A stretch of 64,000 nucleotides of DNA from an uncultured Bacteroidota bacterium (GCA_903881665.1 CAIRUC010000125.1:27975-91974), one strand, 5' to 3'; positions 17,174 to 26,456 are shown, numbered from the stretch's first letter. The notes: generated by a model from the sequence alone, not told the origin. A program made the numbers and translations.

Positions 17174-20100
17174 ATGAAAACAAAATTACTTAGTACACTA
17201 CTTGGTGTGCTTGTGTCGGTTTTCAGTTTCGGACAAACTGCAGTAGATCTGCCTGTAAGCTTCGATGACTCAAACGTGGCATACAACCTCGTCGATTTCG
17301 GAGGCAACGCCTCTAATATTGTAACTGATCCGACAGGAGGTACCAATCTCGTAGTCCAAATCAACAAATCGAATACAGCAGCATTGTGGGCAGGAACTAC
17401 CATTGGTGGAACTGCAGGTTTTGCGAATTCAATTCCATTTGTATCGGGCACAACACGTATCTCTATGCGCGTTTACTCACCGGATGCAGGAATTCAAGTG
17501 CGATTAAAAGCGGAAGATCCTACAAACCCTACAATCAGCGTAGAAACGGAAGCCACCACCACCACTGCGAATGCGTGGGAAACACTAGAATTTAATTTTG
17601 CGAATCAAGCAAACGGAACCGCCGCTATTAACTACAACAATAACTATCAAAAGCTTTCGATGTTCTTTAACTTCGGAGTTGACGGTGCTACTGCAGGAGC
17701 AAAAACATATTATGCCGATGATATCGAATTTTTACCTGCTGTTATCTTACCAATCACGATAACATTCCAAGTACAAAATCCTGATTCAACACCTGTATTT
17801 ATTTTCGGAAGTTGGAGTGGCTGGAGCAATTGGCCTGGAACATTAATGACATCGGTAGGAAATAATACGTATACAGCCGATATTACATTGACTCCTGCAA
17901 GCAACTACGAATACTTATTCGTAAACGGAGGAACAACACCAACCAAAGAAGTGTTAAATCCTACAGATCCATGTACGAATGGTAACACGCAATACACCAA
18001 CCGCGTGATTAATACGGGATCAACAGATACAACAATTTGTTCTATTTGGAATACATGTAATTCATGTGGCGTAGTAGTTACTACACAAGTTGATCTTCCT
18101 ATAACCTTCGACGATGCCACTACGAATTATGCATTAGTTGATTTTGGCGGAAATGCAAGCACTATCGAGCCTGACCCTTCTGGTGGATCAAACAACGTAT
18201 GTAAAGTTGTTAAATCGAACACAGCGCAGTTATGGGCAGGAACAACAGTTGGTGGTCCTGTAGGATTAGCGAATGCTATTCCTTTTTCGGCAAATGCTAC
18301 TAAAATTTCGATGCGTGTATTTTCACCTGATGCAGGTATTCAAATACGCATGAAAGCAGAAGATCCTACAAACGCAGGAATTAGTGTAGAAACAGAAGCG
18401 ACTACTACAACATCAAATGCATGGGAAACATTAGTATTTGATTTCGCTAATCAGGCAAATGGAACGGCGGTTATTAACTACAATAATGTTTACCAAATGA
18501 TTTCTGTATTCTTCAACTTCGGTATTGACGGCACAACTGCAGGAACTAAAACCTATTACTTCGACGATGTTCAATTTACCGTGAAGCAAATTGACCTTCC
18601 CGTAACATTTGAAGATACTACTACCAATTATGCATTAGTTGATTTTGGCGGAAATGCAAGCAATATTGAGACTGACCCTGCTGGAGGTTCAAACAACGTA
18701 TGTAAAATTGTTAAATCAAACTCAGCGCAGTTATGGGCAGGAACAACGGTAGGTGGTCCTGCGGGATTAGCTACAAAAATTCCATTTGCAGCAAATTCAA
18801 CTAAAATTTCGATGCGCGTATTTTCACCTGATGCTGGTATTCAAGTACGCATGAAAGCAGAAGACCCTGCGAACCCAACAATTAGTGTAGAAACAGAAGC
18901 GACTACTACAACATCAAATGCTTGGGAAACATTAGAATTTAATTTCGCTAATCAAGCAAACGGAACGGCAGCTATTAACTTCGCTAATGTTTACCAAATG
19001 ATTTCTGTATTCTTCAACTTCGGAATTCCTGGGGCTTCTGTAGGAACAAAAACCTATTACTTCGACGATATTCAAATGATGCCTCCTGGCCCATCAACGA
19101 TTAACGTATCCTTCCAAGTTCAAAATCCTGATTCAACACCAGTGTATCTCTTTGGTAGCTGGAGTGGATGGAGCAATTGGCCTGGAGATTTGATGAGTTC
19201 TGTTGGTAACGGAACATACTCTGCGACTATTCCTTTAAATGCATCGACCAACTACGAGTATTTATTTGTTAACGGTAGCACACCTACAAAAGAAGCATTA
19301 AATCCAAATGATCCTTGTACTAACGGAAATACGCAATACACTAATCGTGTAATCAACACCGGAGTAACTGATACTACCCTTTGTTCTATTTGGAATACCT
19401 GTAATTCATGTAACGTGGTAGTAACAGTTCCCGTTGATTTACCTGTAACATTCGAAGACATCAATACTGTTTATGGATTAACCGATTTCGGCGGAAACAG
19501 CAGTACTATCGTTGCTGATCCTACAGGAGCATCAAACACCGTTGCTCGCGTGGAAAAAACAAATACTGCACAAACATGGGCAGGGACTACAATTGGAGGA
19601 AGCATTGGTTTTTATCATGTAATTCCTTTTGCGTCTGGCGCAACAAAAATAAGAATGCGTGTTTACTCTCCTGATAGCGGAATTCAAATCCGTATGAAAA
19701 CAGAAGACCCTTCGAACCCTACAATCAGTGTAGAAACTGAAGCTACTACTACTACTGCAAATGCATGGGAAACCTTAGAATTCAATTTTGCCAATCAAGC
19801 AAACGGAACAGCGGCGATCAACTTCGCTAATGTGTATCAGAAGCTAAGTGTATTCTTCAACTTCGGAATTGACGGAGCTACTGCAGGAACTAAAATTTAC
19901 TATTTCGATGATGTAGAATTCGGTGGTAATCCTCCTGCAGCAGTAAATTATACTTTCCGTGTTCAAAATCCTGATTCAGTACCCGTATTTGTATTTGGTA
20001 GTTGGAGCGGATGGAGTAACTGGCCAGGAACATTAATGACATCGATTGGAAATAATATGTACGAAGCAACGATTTCTTTAACAGAAAACAATAGTTACGA

Positions 20101-20521
20101 ATTTTTATATGTGAATGGCGGAACTACTCCAACCAAAGAATTATTAGATCCATCGTGGCCATGTACAAACGGAAATTCGCAATACACGAACCGTATTTTA
20201 ACTACCGGTACAAGCGACTCAACCATCTGTTCAATTTGGGCAACATGTAGTGTCTGTTCAACAGTTGGAGTAAATGAATTAAGCAATGCCGATGTAAAAG
20301 TAGTAATGCAAAATGATGGTGTTCGAATTCTATCATCAGAATTCAATCACGCTGATGAATTAGAAATAATGGATGTATTAGGAAGAACCATTTATTCAAC
20401 AACAGGAAATGTTCCTGTGAATAGTTTCATTCCTGTTAACTTCGGCAGCGGATCCGTTTATTTAATTAAATTAAAAGTAAACGGAGCAACTGCTATCTAT
20501 AAAGGATTTGCTGGAAATTAA
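17174..20521 (+). CDS. Giant T9SS-secreted modular glucan-binding-like protein
   Basis: 1115 aa with no visible catalytic domain. After the signal peptide (residues 1-20) the modules run A-B-A-A-B-A-B. Module A (about 165 aa, at roughly 22-190, 303-470, 471-635 and 753-917) has VDFGGNAS, IRMKAEDP, VETEATTTT, AWETLEFNFANQANGTA and YYFDDVEF. Module B (about 110 aa, at roughly 191-301, 640-750 and 924-1030) is the FGSWSGWSNWPG module of the preceding gene. The T9SS sorting domain covers 1031-1115. Module A resembles jelly-roll domains found next to GH16 laminarinases. It is last in the operon, before a strong terminator. A surface glucan-capturing scaffold is inferred. Confidence 0.75.
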   Translation: MKTKLLSTLLGVLVSVFSFGQTAVDLPVSFDDSNVAYNLVDFGGNASNIVTDPTGGTNLVVQINKSNTAALWAGTTIGGTAGFANSIPFVSGTTRISMRVYSPDAGIQVRLKAEDPTNPTISVETEATTTTANAWETLEFNFANQANGTAAINYNNNYQKLSMFFNFGVDGATAGAKTYYADDIEFLPAVILPITITFQVQNPDSTPVFIFGSWSGWSNWPGTLMTSVGNNTYTADITLTPASNYEYLFVNGGTTPTKEVLNPTDPCTNGNTQYTNRVINTGSTDTTICSIWNTCNSCGVVVTTQVDLPITFDDATTNYALVDFGGNASTIEPDPSGGSNNVCKVVKSNTAQLWAGTTVGGPVGLANAIPFSANATKISMRVFSPDAGIQIRMKAEDPTNAGISVETEATTTTSNAWETLVFDFANQANGTAVINYNNVYQMISVFFNFGIDGTTAGTKTYYFDDVQFTVKQIDLPVTFEDTTTNYALVDFGGNASNIETDPAGGSNNVCKIVKSNSAQLWAGTTVGGPAGLATKIPFAANSTKISMRVFSPDAGIQVRMKAEDPANPTISVETEATTTTSNAWETLEFNFANQANGTAAINFANVYQMISVFFNFGIPGASVGTKTYYFDDIQMMPPGPSTINVSFQVQNPDSTPVYLFGSWSGWSNWPGDLMSSVGNGTYSATIPLNASTNYEYLFVNGSTPTKEALNPNDPCTNGNTQYTNRVINTGVTDTTLCSIWNTCNSCNVVVTVPVDLPVTFEDINTVYGLTDFGGNSSTIVADPTGASNTVARVEKTNTAQTWAGTTIGGSIGFYHVIPFASGATKIRMRVYSPDSGIQIRMKTEDPSNPTISVETEATTTTANAWETLEFNFANQANGTAAINFANVYQKLSVFFNFGIDGATAGTKIYYFDDVEFGGNPPAAVNYTFRVQNPDSVPVFVFGSWSGWSNWPGTLMTSIGNNMYEATISLTENNSYEFLYVNGGTTPTKELLDPSWPCTNGNSQYTNRILTTGTSDSTICSIWATCSVCSTVGVNELSNADVKVVMQNDGVRILSSEFNHADELEIMDVLGRTIYSTTGNVPVNSFIPVNFGSGSVYLIKLKVNGATAIYKGFAGN
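18117..19080 (+). repeat. Near-identical tandem direct repeat of module A
   Basis: Two adjacent copies of module A are almost identical at DNA level with a 501-bp period: GCATTAGTTGATTTTGGCGG starts at 18131 and again at 18632, and the segment encoding VETEATTTTSNAWETL also recurs. This suggests recent duplication or gene conversion. Confidence 0.85.
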
Positions 20522-20544
20522 TTATTAGGTTTTTTCTATAGTTG

Positions 20545-20575
20545 GGGTTCGCGTAACAGCGAACCCTTTTTTTTT
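20545..20575 (+). terminator. Rho-independent terminator of the glucan operon
   Basis: GGGTTCGC (20545-20552) and GCGAACCC (20559-20566) form a perfect 8-bp stem with a 6-nt loop, followed by nine T. It lies 24 nt after the giant modular gene. The rest of 20576-21029 holds only a low-quality 75-codon frame and no clear gene. Confidence 0.92.
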
Positions 20576-21029
20576 GACTATAGATTATTGGCGATAGAGG
20601 CTGGTGCCTTTTGCGCTAACGCGGTTTACGGTTTATCCTAAAGTGTGCTTTTTCTGCTCTACTGCTGGGTTTACGAGAGGCAGCAGATTGCGAAGAAGTA
20701 AAAGATAAATTATATTTTATTCATTCATAATCAAAAGTCCGCTAAACATCAATTCGAAATTTCAATTTTCGTCAGCCCATGGTCGCAAACGATATCATAA
20801 TAACTCTTTGTTCATCGGAAATCCGCAAAACCAGCTTCATCCGTAGCCAATTAAAAAAATGCCGGCCAATTCCCTACAGCAGAAACGAATTTTTTCAGAT
20901 CAAAAAAAAATACTATGCGGCACACTGCCCTAATCCAAAATCCAAAATTCGTTTCTGCAAGGTTGCAGCAATTTCACTTCCCTCCTTTTCCACTACATAT
21001 TTGTAGCATACAATTTTAAAAAACAGAAT

Positions 21030-21644
21030 ATGAAATCTATTACACATTATCAGCTGATCCTCGACATGAGTGGCAGCATGGGTTCGGCCCGTTTCGACAC
21101 ATTAAATGCTGTAAATGCGCAAATTGAATCCATTCGTAAATCTGCACTTGAGCACCCTAATCAAGAAATTCAAACATCACTGTGTGTTTTTAATACAAGT
21201 GTTAAAACCATCTTTAATAGTCTTTCACCTCAGCAACTCCCATTGCTTACCATGAATCAGTACACTCCTAATGGTAATACAGCGTTGCTTGATGCATTAG
21301 GAATGCGTATCGTAGATTTAGAGCGTTCTATTGGCAGTTCCGATGATGTGGTTCTAGTAATTATTACCGATGGCGAAGAAAACGCCTCACAGAGCTTTAA
21401 TTACCCTCAGGTGGCAGAAACTATAGCGCGATTAAAACAAACCGAACGCTGGACATTCTCTTTCTTAGGTGCCGATATTGATGCATGGCAGATGGCGCGC
21501 AACTTAAATATTGAAAAAGAGGAGGTGGTAAGTTTTAATAAAAGTGAAATTCGCGATACCTTCAATACCGTGAATGAAAGCCTTTCAGAATATTTAACAA
21601 ATAAAGAAAGTGGGTTGAAGAATAAAGGATTATTTAAAAAATAA
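21030..21644 (+). CDS. Cytoplasmic VWA (von Willebrand A) domain protein
   Basis: 204 aa, a single VWA domain. The MIDAS metal site is intact: DMSGSMG (D13, S15, S17), the GNTALLDALG threonine and the ITDGEENAS aspartate. There is no signal peptide or TM segment. Single-domain VWA proteins of this type bind partners in a metal-dependent way and often sit in operons with ATPases or tellurium/phage-defence genes; none is adjacent here. The next gene, on the same strand, is separated by a long hairpin, so they may be separate units. Confidence 0.85.
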   Translation: MKSITHYQLILDMSGSMGSARFDTLNAVNAQIESIRKSALEHPNQEIQTSLCVFNTSVKTIFNSLSPQQLPLLTMNQYTPNGNTALLDALGMRIVDLERSIGSSDDVVLVIITDGEENASQSFNYPQVAETIARLKQTERWTFSFLGADIDAWQMARNLNIEKEEVVSFNKSEIRDTFNTVNESLSEYLTNKESGLKNKGLFKK

Positions 21645-21648
21645 TGTT

Positions 21649-21694
21649 GTTGCCCCCGTAAATATCAAATACAGTTCGTATTTATGGGGGCAAC
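21649..21694 (+). terminator. Very stable 16-bp hairpin after the VWA gene
   Basis: GTTGCCCCCGTAAATA (21649-21664) pairs with TATTTATGGGGGCAAC (21679-21694) with only one G-U wobble and a 14-nt loop. It lies just after the VWA stop. A T-run of five follows only about 10 nt later, so it may be a terminator or an mRNA 3'-end stabiliser. Confidence 0.6.
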
Positions 21695-21745
21695 CATTAA
21701 AATCAATTTTTGGGAGCTTCGCCCATTTTTAATATCTTTATCTCA

Positions 21746-22864
21746 ATGAACGTACATCTTATACGCAGTAAAAATGTAACCAACGACCTCTATTACGGGG
21801 TTATTGAATATTTACAACATATTACAGGGCCCGTAAATTTTCTTTCTGAAAAAGAACGTCGAGAAATCACCATTAATGATGAAATGAGAATGTTGTTGCC
21901 AGAAGATCCGGAGTTTCATATCAAATCAATTAATATGGTAAAAGAAAGTTCGCCGATGTATTTTAACCCAATTAAAACGATATCATGGAGCGACTTATTT
22001 AATACTTGTCATCAGTATCGCATTAAGAAAGGAATACCGCAAGATGATATAGTTATTTTATTAACTGAATATGGTAATCACTCTAACTGGTTTATTGGTT
22101 ACGATGAAGAGCAAGTAAATAATTATTTTGTGCATGTTGAGAATTGGGAGCACTATTTAGAGAATGATGCACGTTACCCTATAGCGTATTTAATTGCAAC
22201 GTTATTACTAAAAACAAAGTTGTTTTCGACGCCGAAAGAACTAATGGCCAATTTTCATAGCGTTAGCAAAGGGTGTATTATGGATTTTTGTCGTGATAAA
22301 ACAGAAATCACATTGAAGATGCGCACGGCCGACATTTGCCGTAATTGTCAGCAATTAATTGCGGAGCGATCCATCCCTTTTGCATTGACGCGATACACAA
22401 TAGAGATGATGGAAGACATTCGCAAGATGTTATTATTCCGTGAACGATTTGCTGTACTTCGCACTGCACTACCCTTAGTGATAAAAGGATATATGCGCAA
22501 GTTATATATTCCCGATTTAGGCAACCTGCAGATCAACTTAAGTCCAATGGAGCGATCCATTTATTTGTTGTTTATAAATCACCCTGAAGGCATACGCTTA
22601 GCCGAGATGAGCGATCACAAAGAAGAGCTGAAAAGCATTTTGAATATCGTCTCACGCAACAGCGACTTAGCGGTTATTAATTCTGGGGTTGATGAACTCT
22701 GTGCCTACAACAGCAACTCTCTCAGCGAAAAGATCTCTCGCATCCGACGCAAATTCAGAGACCTTCTCGGCGACGAAATGGCCGAGCACTACATCATTAA
22801 AGGCCCTAACGGCGAAATCAAAAAGATTGAATTAGATAGAGCGTTGGTAAAGGAGGAAAATTAA
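21746..22864 (+). CDS. Hypothetical protein with a C-terminal domain shared with the 24150-26168 gene
   Basis: 372 aa from the ATG at 21746; the track's TTG start at 21710 is less likely. There is no signal peptide or TM helix. The first 260 residues are unrecognised (SEKERREITIND, HSNWFIGYDEEQ). The final 110 residues contain LLFINHPEGIRLAEMSDHKEEL, ISRIRRKFRDLL and AEHYIIKGPNGEIKKIEL, which line up with the end of the protein at 24150-26168. That end block looks like a compact helical, possibly winged-helix, domain. The function is unknown; the gene lies between the VWA gene and a divergent small-gene cluster. Confidence 0.7.
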   Translation: MNVHLIRSKNVTNDLYYGVIEYLQHITGPVNFLSEKERREITINDEMRMLLPEDPEFHIKSINMVKESSPMYFNPIKTISWSDLFNTCHQYRIKKGIPQDDIVILLTEYGNHSNWFIGYDEEQVNNYFVHVENWEHYLENDARYPIAYLIATLLLKTKLFSTPKELMANFHSVSKGCIMDFCRDKTEITLKMRTADICRNCQQLIAERSIPFALTRYTIEMMEDIRKMLLFRERFAVLRTALPLVIKGYMRKLYIPDLGNLQINLSPMERSIYLLFINHPEGIRLAEMSDHKEELKSILNIVSRNSDLAVINSGVDELCAYNSNSLSEKISRIRRKFRDLLGDEMAEHYIIKGPNGEIKKIELDRALVKEEN

Positions 22865-23082
22865 AAAGGGAAAGGGATTTTCTACTTTATTTTTTCTAAG
22901 CCCTTTAGTATAGTTCACTATTTTGTAATTCCTATAAAGGTAAAGTTCATTATAGCTATTACAATTTAAGAATAGCGGATTGTTCTCTTTACGTCTCTTA
23001 TTTTTGACTTGTGCTTTATTATTTATCCGAATTAATTTTTAGTCATCCCTTATTCTGCTTTATAAAGAAATCTGTTTGAAAA

Positions 23083-23250
23083 TTAACCAACGAGCAAAAC
23101 AGGAGTCTCATCTGTAAATTCAAATTTTAAAAAAGGTATGTAAATAGCTTTTGTAAATAAAATGGCCTCGTACAACTCGTCCATAAGTACTATAGGAAGA
23201 TTGGATGGAGGAACCTCCATTTTAATCGCAAATAATATCTCCTTTATCAT
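23083..23250 (-). CDS. Possible 55-aa small protein
   Basis: A frame too short for the track: ATG at 23250, stop at 23083, with text such as MEVPPSNLPIVLMDELYEAI and KFEFTDETPVLLVG. Its composition is protein-like and its start lies in the hairpin CTCCTTTATCATAAAAGGAG. It could be a real small gene or a remnant of a larger decayed one. The rest of 22865-23307 is AT-rich with no other gene seen. Confidence 0.3.
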   Translation of the reverse strand: MIKEILFAIKMEVPPSNLPIVLMDELYEAILFTKAIYIPFLKFEFTDETPVLLVG

Positions 23251-23307
23251 AAAAGGAGTTGAATTCTATCAATCTTTAGCAAAAAAATAAGATTTATTTT
23301 GTTCTGC

Positions 23308-23553
23308 TTATCTGATAAAGAAAATTAGTGCTATCATCATTCCAATTGGAATTGCAAGAAAGACGATGAGCGTTACCACACACCCTTTACTAGTTCTGTT
23401 GTACACTCTATTGTAAGCCGCTTTTTTAGGATCGGTTAACCATCCCCATCCTCGAGGCGCTTTTAACCCAACAGAATGCCTTAAATATCTTTTAAAACTA
23501 GTACGTGCGGCAATACGTTTAGTAAGCGAGGGAATACGGAATCCAAATTTCAT
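23308..23553 (-). CDS. Small single-TM hypothetical protein
   Basis: 81 aa. A basic N-terminal part (FRIPSLTKRIAARTSFKRYLRHSVGLKAPRG) and the motif GWLTDPKKAAYNRVYNRTSKG precede one C-terminal TM helix (VVTLIVFLAIPIGMMIALIFFI). Small proteins with the LTKRIAARTS...PKKAAYNRxYNRTS pattern are familiar as uncharacterised conserved proteins. It probably sits in the inner membrane with a cytoplasmic basic domain. Function unknown; it lies 161 bp beyond another small membrane-protein gene on the same strand. Confidence 0.65.
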   Translation of the reverse strand: MKFGFRIPSLTKRIAARTSFKRYLRHSVGLKAPRGWGWLTDPKKAAYNRVYNRTSKGCVVTLIVFLAIPIGMMIALIFFIR

Positions 23554-23714
23554 TCTATCAGTTTAAATTAAAACAAATCCACAAAGAAATCCCCTTTTAC
23601 ATGCTTTGTTTATGGTATTCGTGGTTACGGGTATGAAGTTAAATAAATTTATCTGTTTTCATTATTTAATAAAAAATTAAAGTAACTAGAAGGATCGTTT
23701 TGTGGAATTACCCA

Positions 23715-24083
23715 TTATTTTTTTCCGAATAACGCTAATATTGCTGGGATTATCAACATTAATACAAGCTGAAGGAAAAAGAACAAGGCGAGTACTGTCA
23801 TAAATCCATAATCACGGTTACTAACTATCCAGATAAAGTGTAAAGCACCTGAGACATATCCGCCAGCACCCCCAATAAAAAATCCTAATACTAGCGCCAC
23901 TATTAACATCGATATTTGCAATACAAAAAACACTTGCATAAAATCTCCAAAACCATCAATATCAGTAGGCAGGTATTTATTATTGTTCGACATCAACCCA
24001 ATATTGGAACAACTGGTTAATAACGTTGTTATTAATGCAAGCAGCGTAGTCATTAAAACAAGCCTTTTTATTTCTTTTTTCAT
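23715..24083 (-). CDS. Small lipoprotein/membrane hypothetical protein
   Basis: 122 aa. MKKEIKRLVLMTTLLALITTLLTSCSN carries a lipobox-like LTSC. Two or three hydrophobic segments follow (FFVLQISMLIVALVLGFFIGGAGGYVSGALHFIW and MTVLALFFFLQLVLMLIIPAILALF), so it is probably membrane-embedded despite the lipobox. No family was recognised. It lies 66 nt after the large hypothetical gene on the same strand and may be co-transcribed with it. Confidence 0.6.
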   Translation of the reverse strand: MKKEIKRLVLMTTLLALITTLLTSCSNIGLMSNNNKYLPTDIDGFGDFMQVFFVLQISMLIVALVLGFFIGGAGGYVSGALHFIWIVSNRDYGFMTVLALFFFLQLVLMLIIPAILALFGKK

Positions 24084-24149
24084 GTTTATTTTTTTTAATA
24101 CTTACTTATATACAATCATAAAACAATTTTATTCTTTAAACGAGTGCTT

Positions 24150-26168
24150 TTACTTTTTCAAAGGAGGAAAAAGTTTTACCTTTTCTCTTGGAATCACAAT
24201 CTTCTTCGGTTCAGCATTCTCTCCTGTAATATAATAATACTTCGCTATTTCTTCGGGTAAGAAAGTACGAAATGAAGCGCGAATACGTGCTGCTTTTTGA
24301 TTTACTGAAGGATTGGTGCTATCAATTAAATCTTCGATTGATTGACGCACAGCAATGGTTGGTTCTCTTCCAGTAACTGCAGTATACAAAAAGAATAATT
24401 GTTTTCTGTGATCGGTTAAATTTTTAAAAAGAATCCCTTCAGGATGATCTAAGAAAAGTAGAAATAATATTTTGGCTAAGGGATACATAGGAATATCAGC
24501 GATCTTATAATCAGGTAATGAAATTTTATAATCCGGGTCGATTACTATTCGACTGAGTCGAGGGGCCGCTAAATGCTTTTTCAACAAAACTAAAATATCA
24601 TTCGCCACCTCGGGGTAATCTGCCTTCAGTTTTTCGGCCAACAACTCCATCAATCCAGCTACGGTAGGTGCGTGTTTGTTATTGTTAATACGATCTAATT
24701 GTTCGGAAATGGCGTTGAGTTCTTCAGCATGTGGATCGTTATCGTCTGATGGATAAATAGGGGTTATTAATTCATAGAAATATCTATCGGCATCCCAGAA
24801 TCCTTTATGTAAATTTACTTTTGAATACGCGGGGGCACCACGTGAACTTAAGTTTAGTTGATTAAAATAATCGTTTAGTTTAACCGCTAGGTTTTCGGGA
24901 GGAATTAAATTCAGCGGCAAAAATGTATATTCATCATGCTGAAAATTATCGTGATCGCTAAGTTTTCTTAATAAAATCGGATAGTCGTATACGGGAACCT
25001 CCAAAGAACGCAATAAATAATTCTCTATTTCATACTTCTCTTTAGAAAGAAAAATGTAAGTAAGAGCCTTATGCAAATCATTTTCGTTAACTTGACGAAG
25101 GGAAGGAAAGAATGAATGCAACCAAATTAATAAATTTTCGCTGATTTCAGTATTAAATGCGTTTACCTCTTGATCTAAAAAAACGAATTTGTAGCCCTGA
25201 TTCGAAAATCCTGTTACGATATCACTATAATGCTCGTGAATATACGAACGCATTTGCTCGTCACCCTTCGTTCCGATATAATAAACAGTTGAGCAATCTA
25301 AAGTATCATTTTGAATTCCTTGAGGATAATTAGTAGCATAAGAACGAAAAAAAACATCCTTAAGGACATTGACAATTCCCGAATTTCGATCATTAACCAC
25401 TTTTTGATCTACGTAAGGATTCCAATGAATTATTTTTCGATAATTTATTCCTTTTTCATTCGGAAAGCCTTGTTCCTCTAATTTATCAATATTGTTTTTA
25501 TTATCTGTAATAAATAGGGCGTTTTTAAAATCAGTATCCTCTTTAACAAATTGCTCAAACGCTTTATTCCATTCAGGGAACCAATAATCTACTTTCCCCT
25601 CTGAAGTCAGTCGATCTAATAGCGCTTGCCTTTCACTATCAATTGGTGCGGTACCATAAAGCACCAACTTAAATCGTCTCTTTTTAACGGATGCGTAAAA
25701 ATCAATGAACGACTCTTCAACGGCATTTTTATATTTCTCTTTCACGTTTTCAAATTCAAACGATTCTACTTGCCATGGAACCAGTTTAAAATAAAAAGAG
25801 TTTGTGTCTTCAATAAATTCAAAAACTTCAAATTTCCCGATTGAAATTAATTTGACCAACAATAAAAATGGCAACATCATTAACAAAACAGGAATAATAA
25901 TAATAATATGAAGCACCTGCGGCCATCGTGATTCATGGGTTAACTTACGTTTAATTCTTTTCTTATGAATTTTTTGATCTGTTAAATCAGGTCGAGTTTC
26001 TTGATTATAAATATACCCCTCGTATTGTATCCAAAAATAATCTGTAGCCGGTACAAATACCAATCTTTTCCTCTTATACATTTCAACTTGCGCCATAATA
26101 ATAACTGATATTAATAGTGAAATTAATAAAGAAACGTTAGAAACGTATAGAAATAGCGCGTATTGCAT
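24150..26168 (-). CDS. Large membrane-anchored hypothetical protein sharing a C-terminal domain with the 21746 gene
   Basis: 672 aa from the ATG at 26168; the track starts at a TTG at 26201. Two TM helices lie near the N-terminus (FLYVSNVSLLISLLISVIIM and VLHIIIIIPVLLMMLPFLLLVKLI), so most of the protein is on one side, probably cytoplasmic. The middle is unrecognised. The C-terminal 110 residues (LLFLDHPEGILFKNLTDHRKQL, AARIRASFRTFLPEEIAKYYYITG, KKIVIPREKV) are homologous to the end of the 21746 protein. The function is unknown. Its start lies beyond a 450-bp gap containing a GC-rich hairpin. Confidence 0.7.
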   Translation of the reverse strand: MQYALFLYVSNVSLLISLLISVIIMAQVEMYKRKRLVFVPATDYFWIQYEGYIYNQETRPDLTDQKIHKKRIKRKLTHESRWPQVLHIIIIIPVLLMMLPFLLLVKLISIGKFEVFEFIEDTNSFYFKLVPWQVESFEFENVKEKYKNAVEESFIDFYASVKKRRFKLVLYGTAPIDSERQALLDRLTSEGKVDYWFPEWNKAFEQFVKEDTDFKNALFITDNKNNIDKLEEQGFPNEKGINYRKIIHWNPYVDQKVVNDRNSGIVNVLKDVFFRSYATNYPQGIQNDTLDCSTVYYIGTKGDEQMRSYIHEHYSDIVTGFSNQGYKFVFLDQEVNAFNTEISENLLIWLHSFFPSLRQVNENDLHKALTYIFLSKEKYEIENYLLRSLEVPVYDYPILLRKLSDHDNFQHDEYTFLPLNLIPPENLAVKLNDYFNQLNLSSRGAPAYSKVNLHKGFWDADRYFYELITPIYPSDDNDPHAEELNAISEQLDRINNNKHAPTVAGLMELLAEKLKADYPEVANDILVLLKKHLAAPRLSRIVIDPDYKISLPDYKIADIPMYPLAKILFLLFLDHPEGILFKNLTDHRKQLFFLYTAVTGREPTIAVRQSIEDLIDSTNPSVNQKAARIRASFRTFLPEEIAKYYYITGENAEPKKIVIPREKVKLFPPLKK

Positions 26169-26395
26169 AATATGGCGAATGAATCTGCCAAAATGCCACA
26201 AAAACCTACGACATCATAGAAACTGCAACCTTGCAGTTTTTTTATTTATTCTATTAATAAAAGTTTCTTTGTCTCTATCAACTATCTGAAATTTATATGT
26301 GATATCTATTGGACATACGTTTTCTGGCGTAAAAATAGTTAATGTAGTGATAAACAAAGCTATCTGACCAGATGTAGGTTGCCCCCATTAAAATT

Positions 26396-26456
26396 AAACC
26401 CGCCGTTAGAGATCCCCCCTCACTTTTGAGCCCGGTTTTGGGCCGGCGGGGTTTTT
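26396..26456. other. GC-rich structured element
   Basis: In AT-rich DNA, AACCCGCCG near 26397 can pair with CGGCGGGGTT near 26444-26453. The roughly 38-nt apical part contains its own hairpin (GCCCGG/GGGCC), and a T-run follows on the plus strand. It could be a terminator or the body of a small RNA. The rest of 26169-26656 shows no gene. Confidence 0.4.

Noticed and set aside
20779-21006. 75-aa plus-strand ORF
   Set aside because: Non-ATG context, mixed composition, no upstream ribosome site; the gap is better treated as the VWA gene promoter region.
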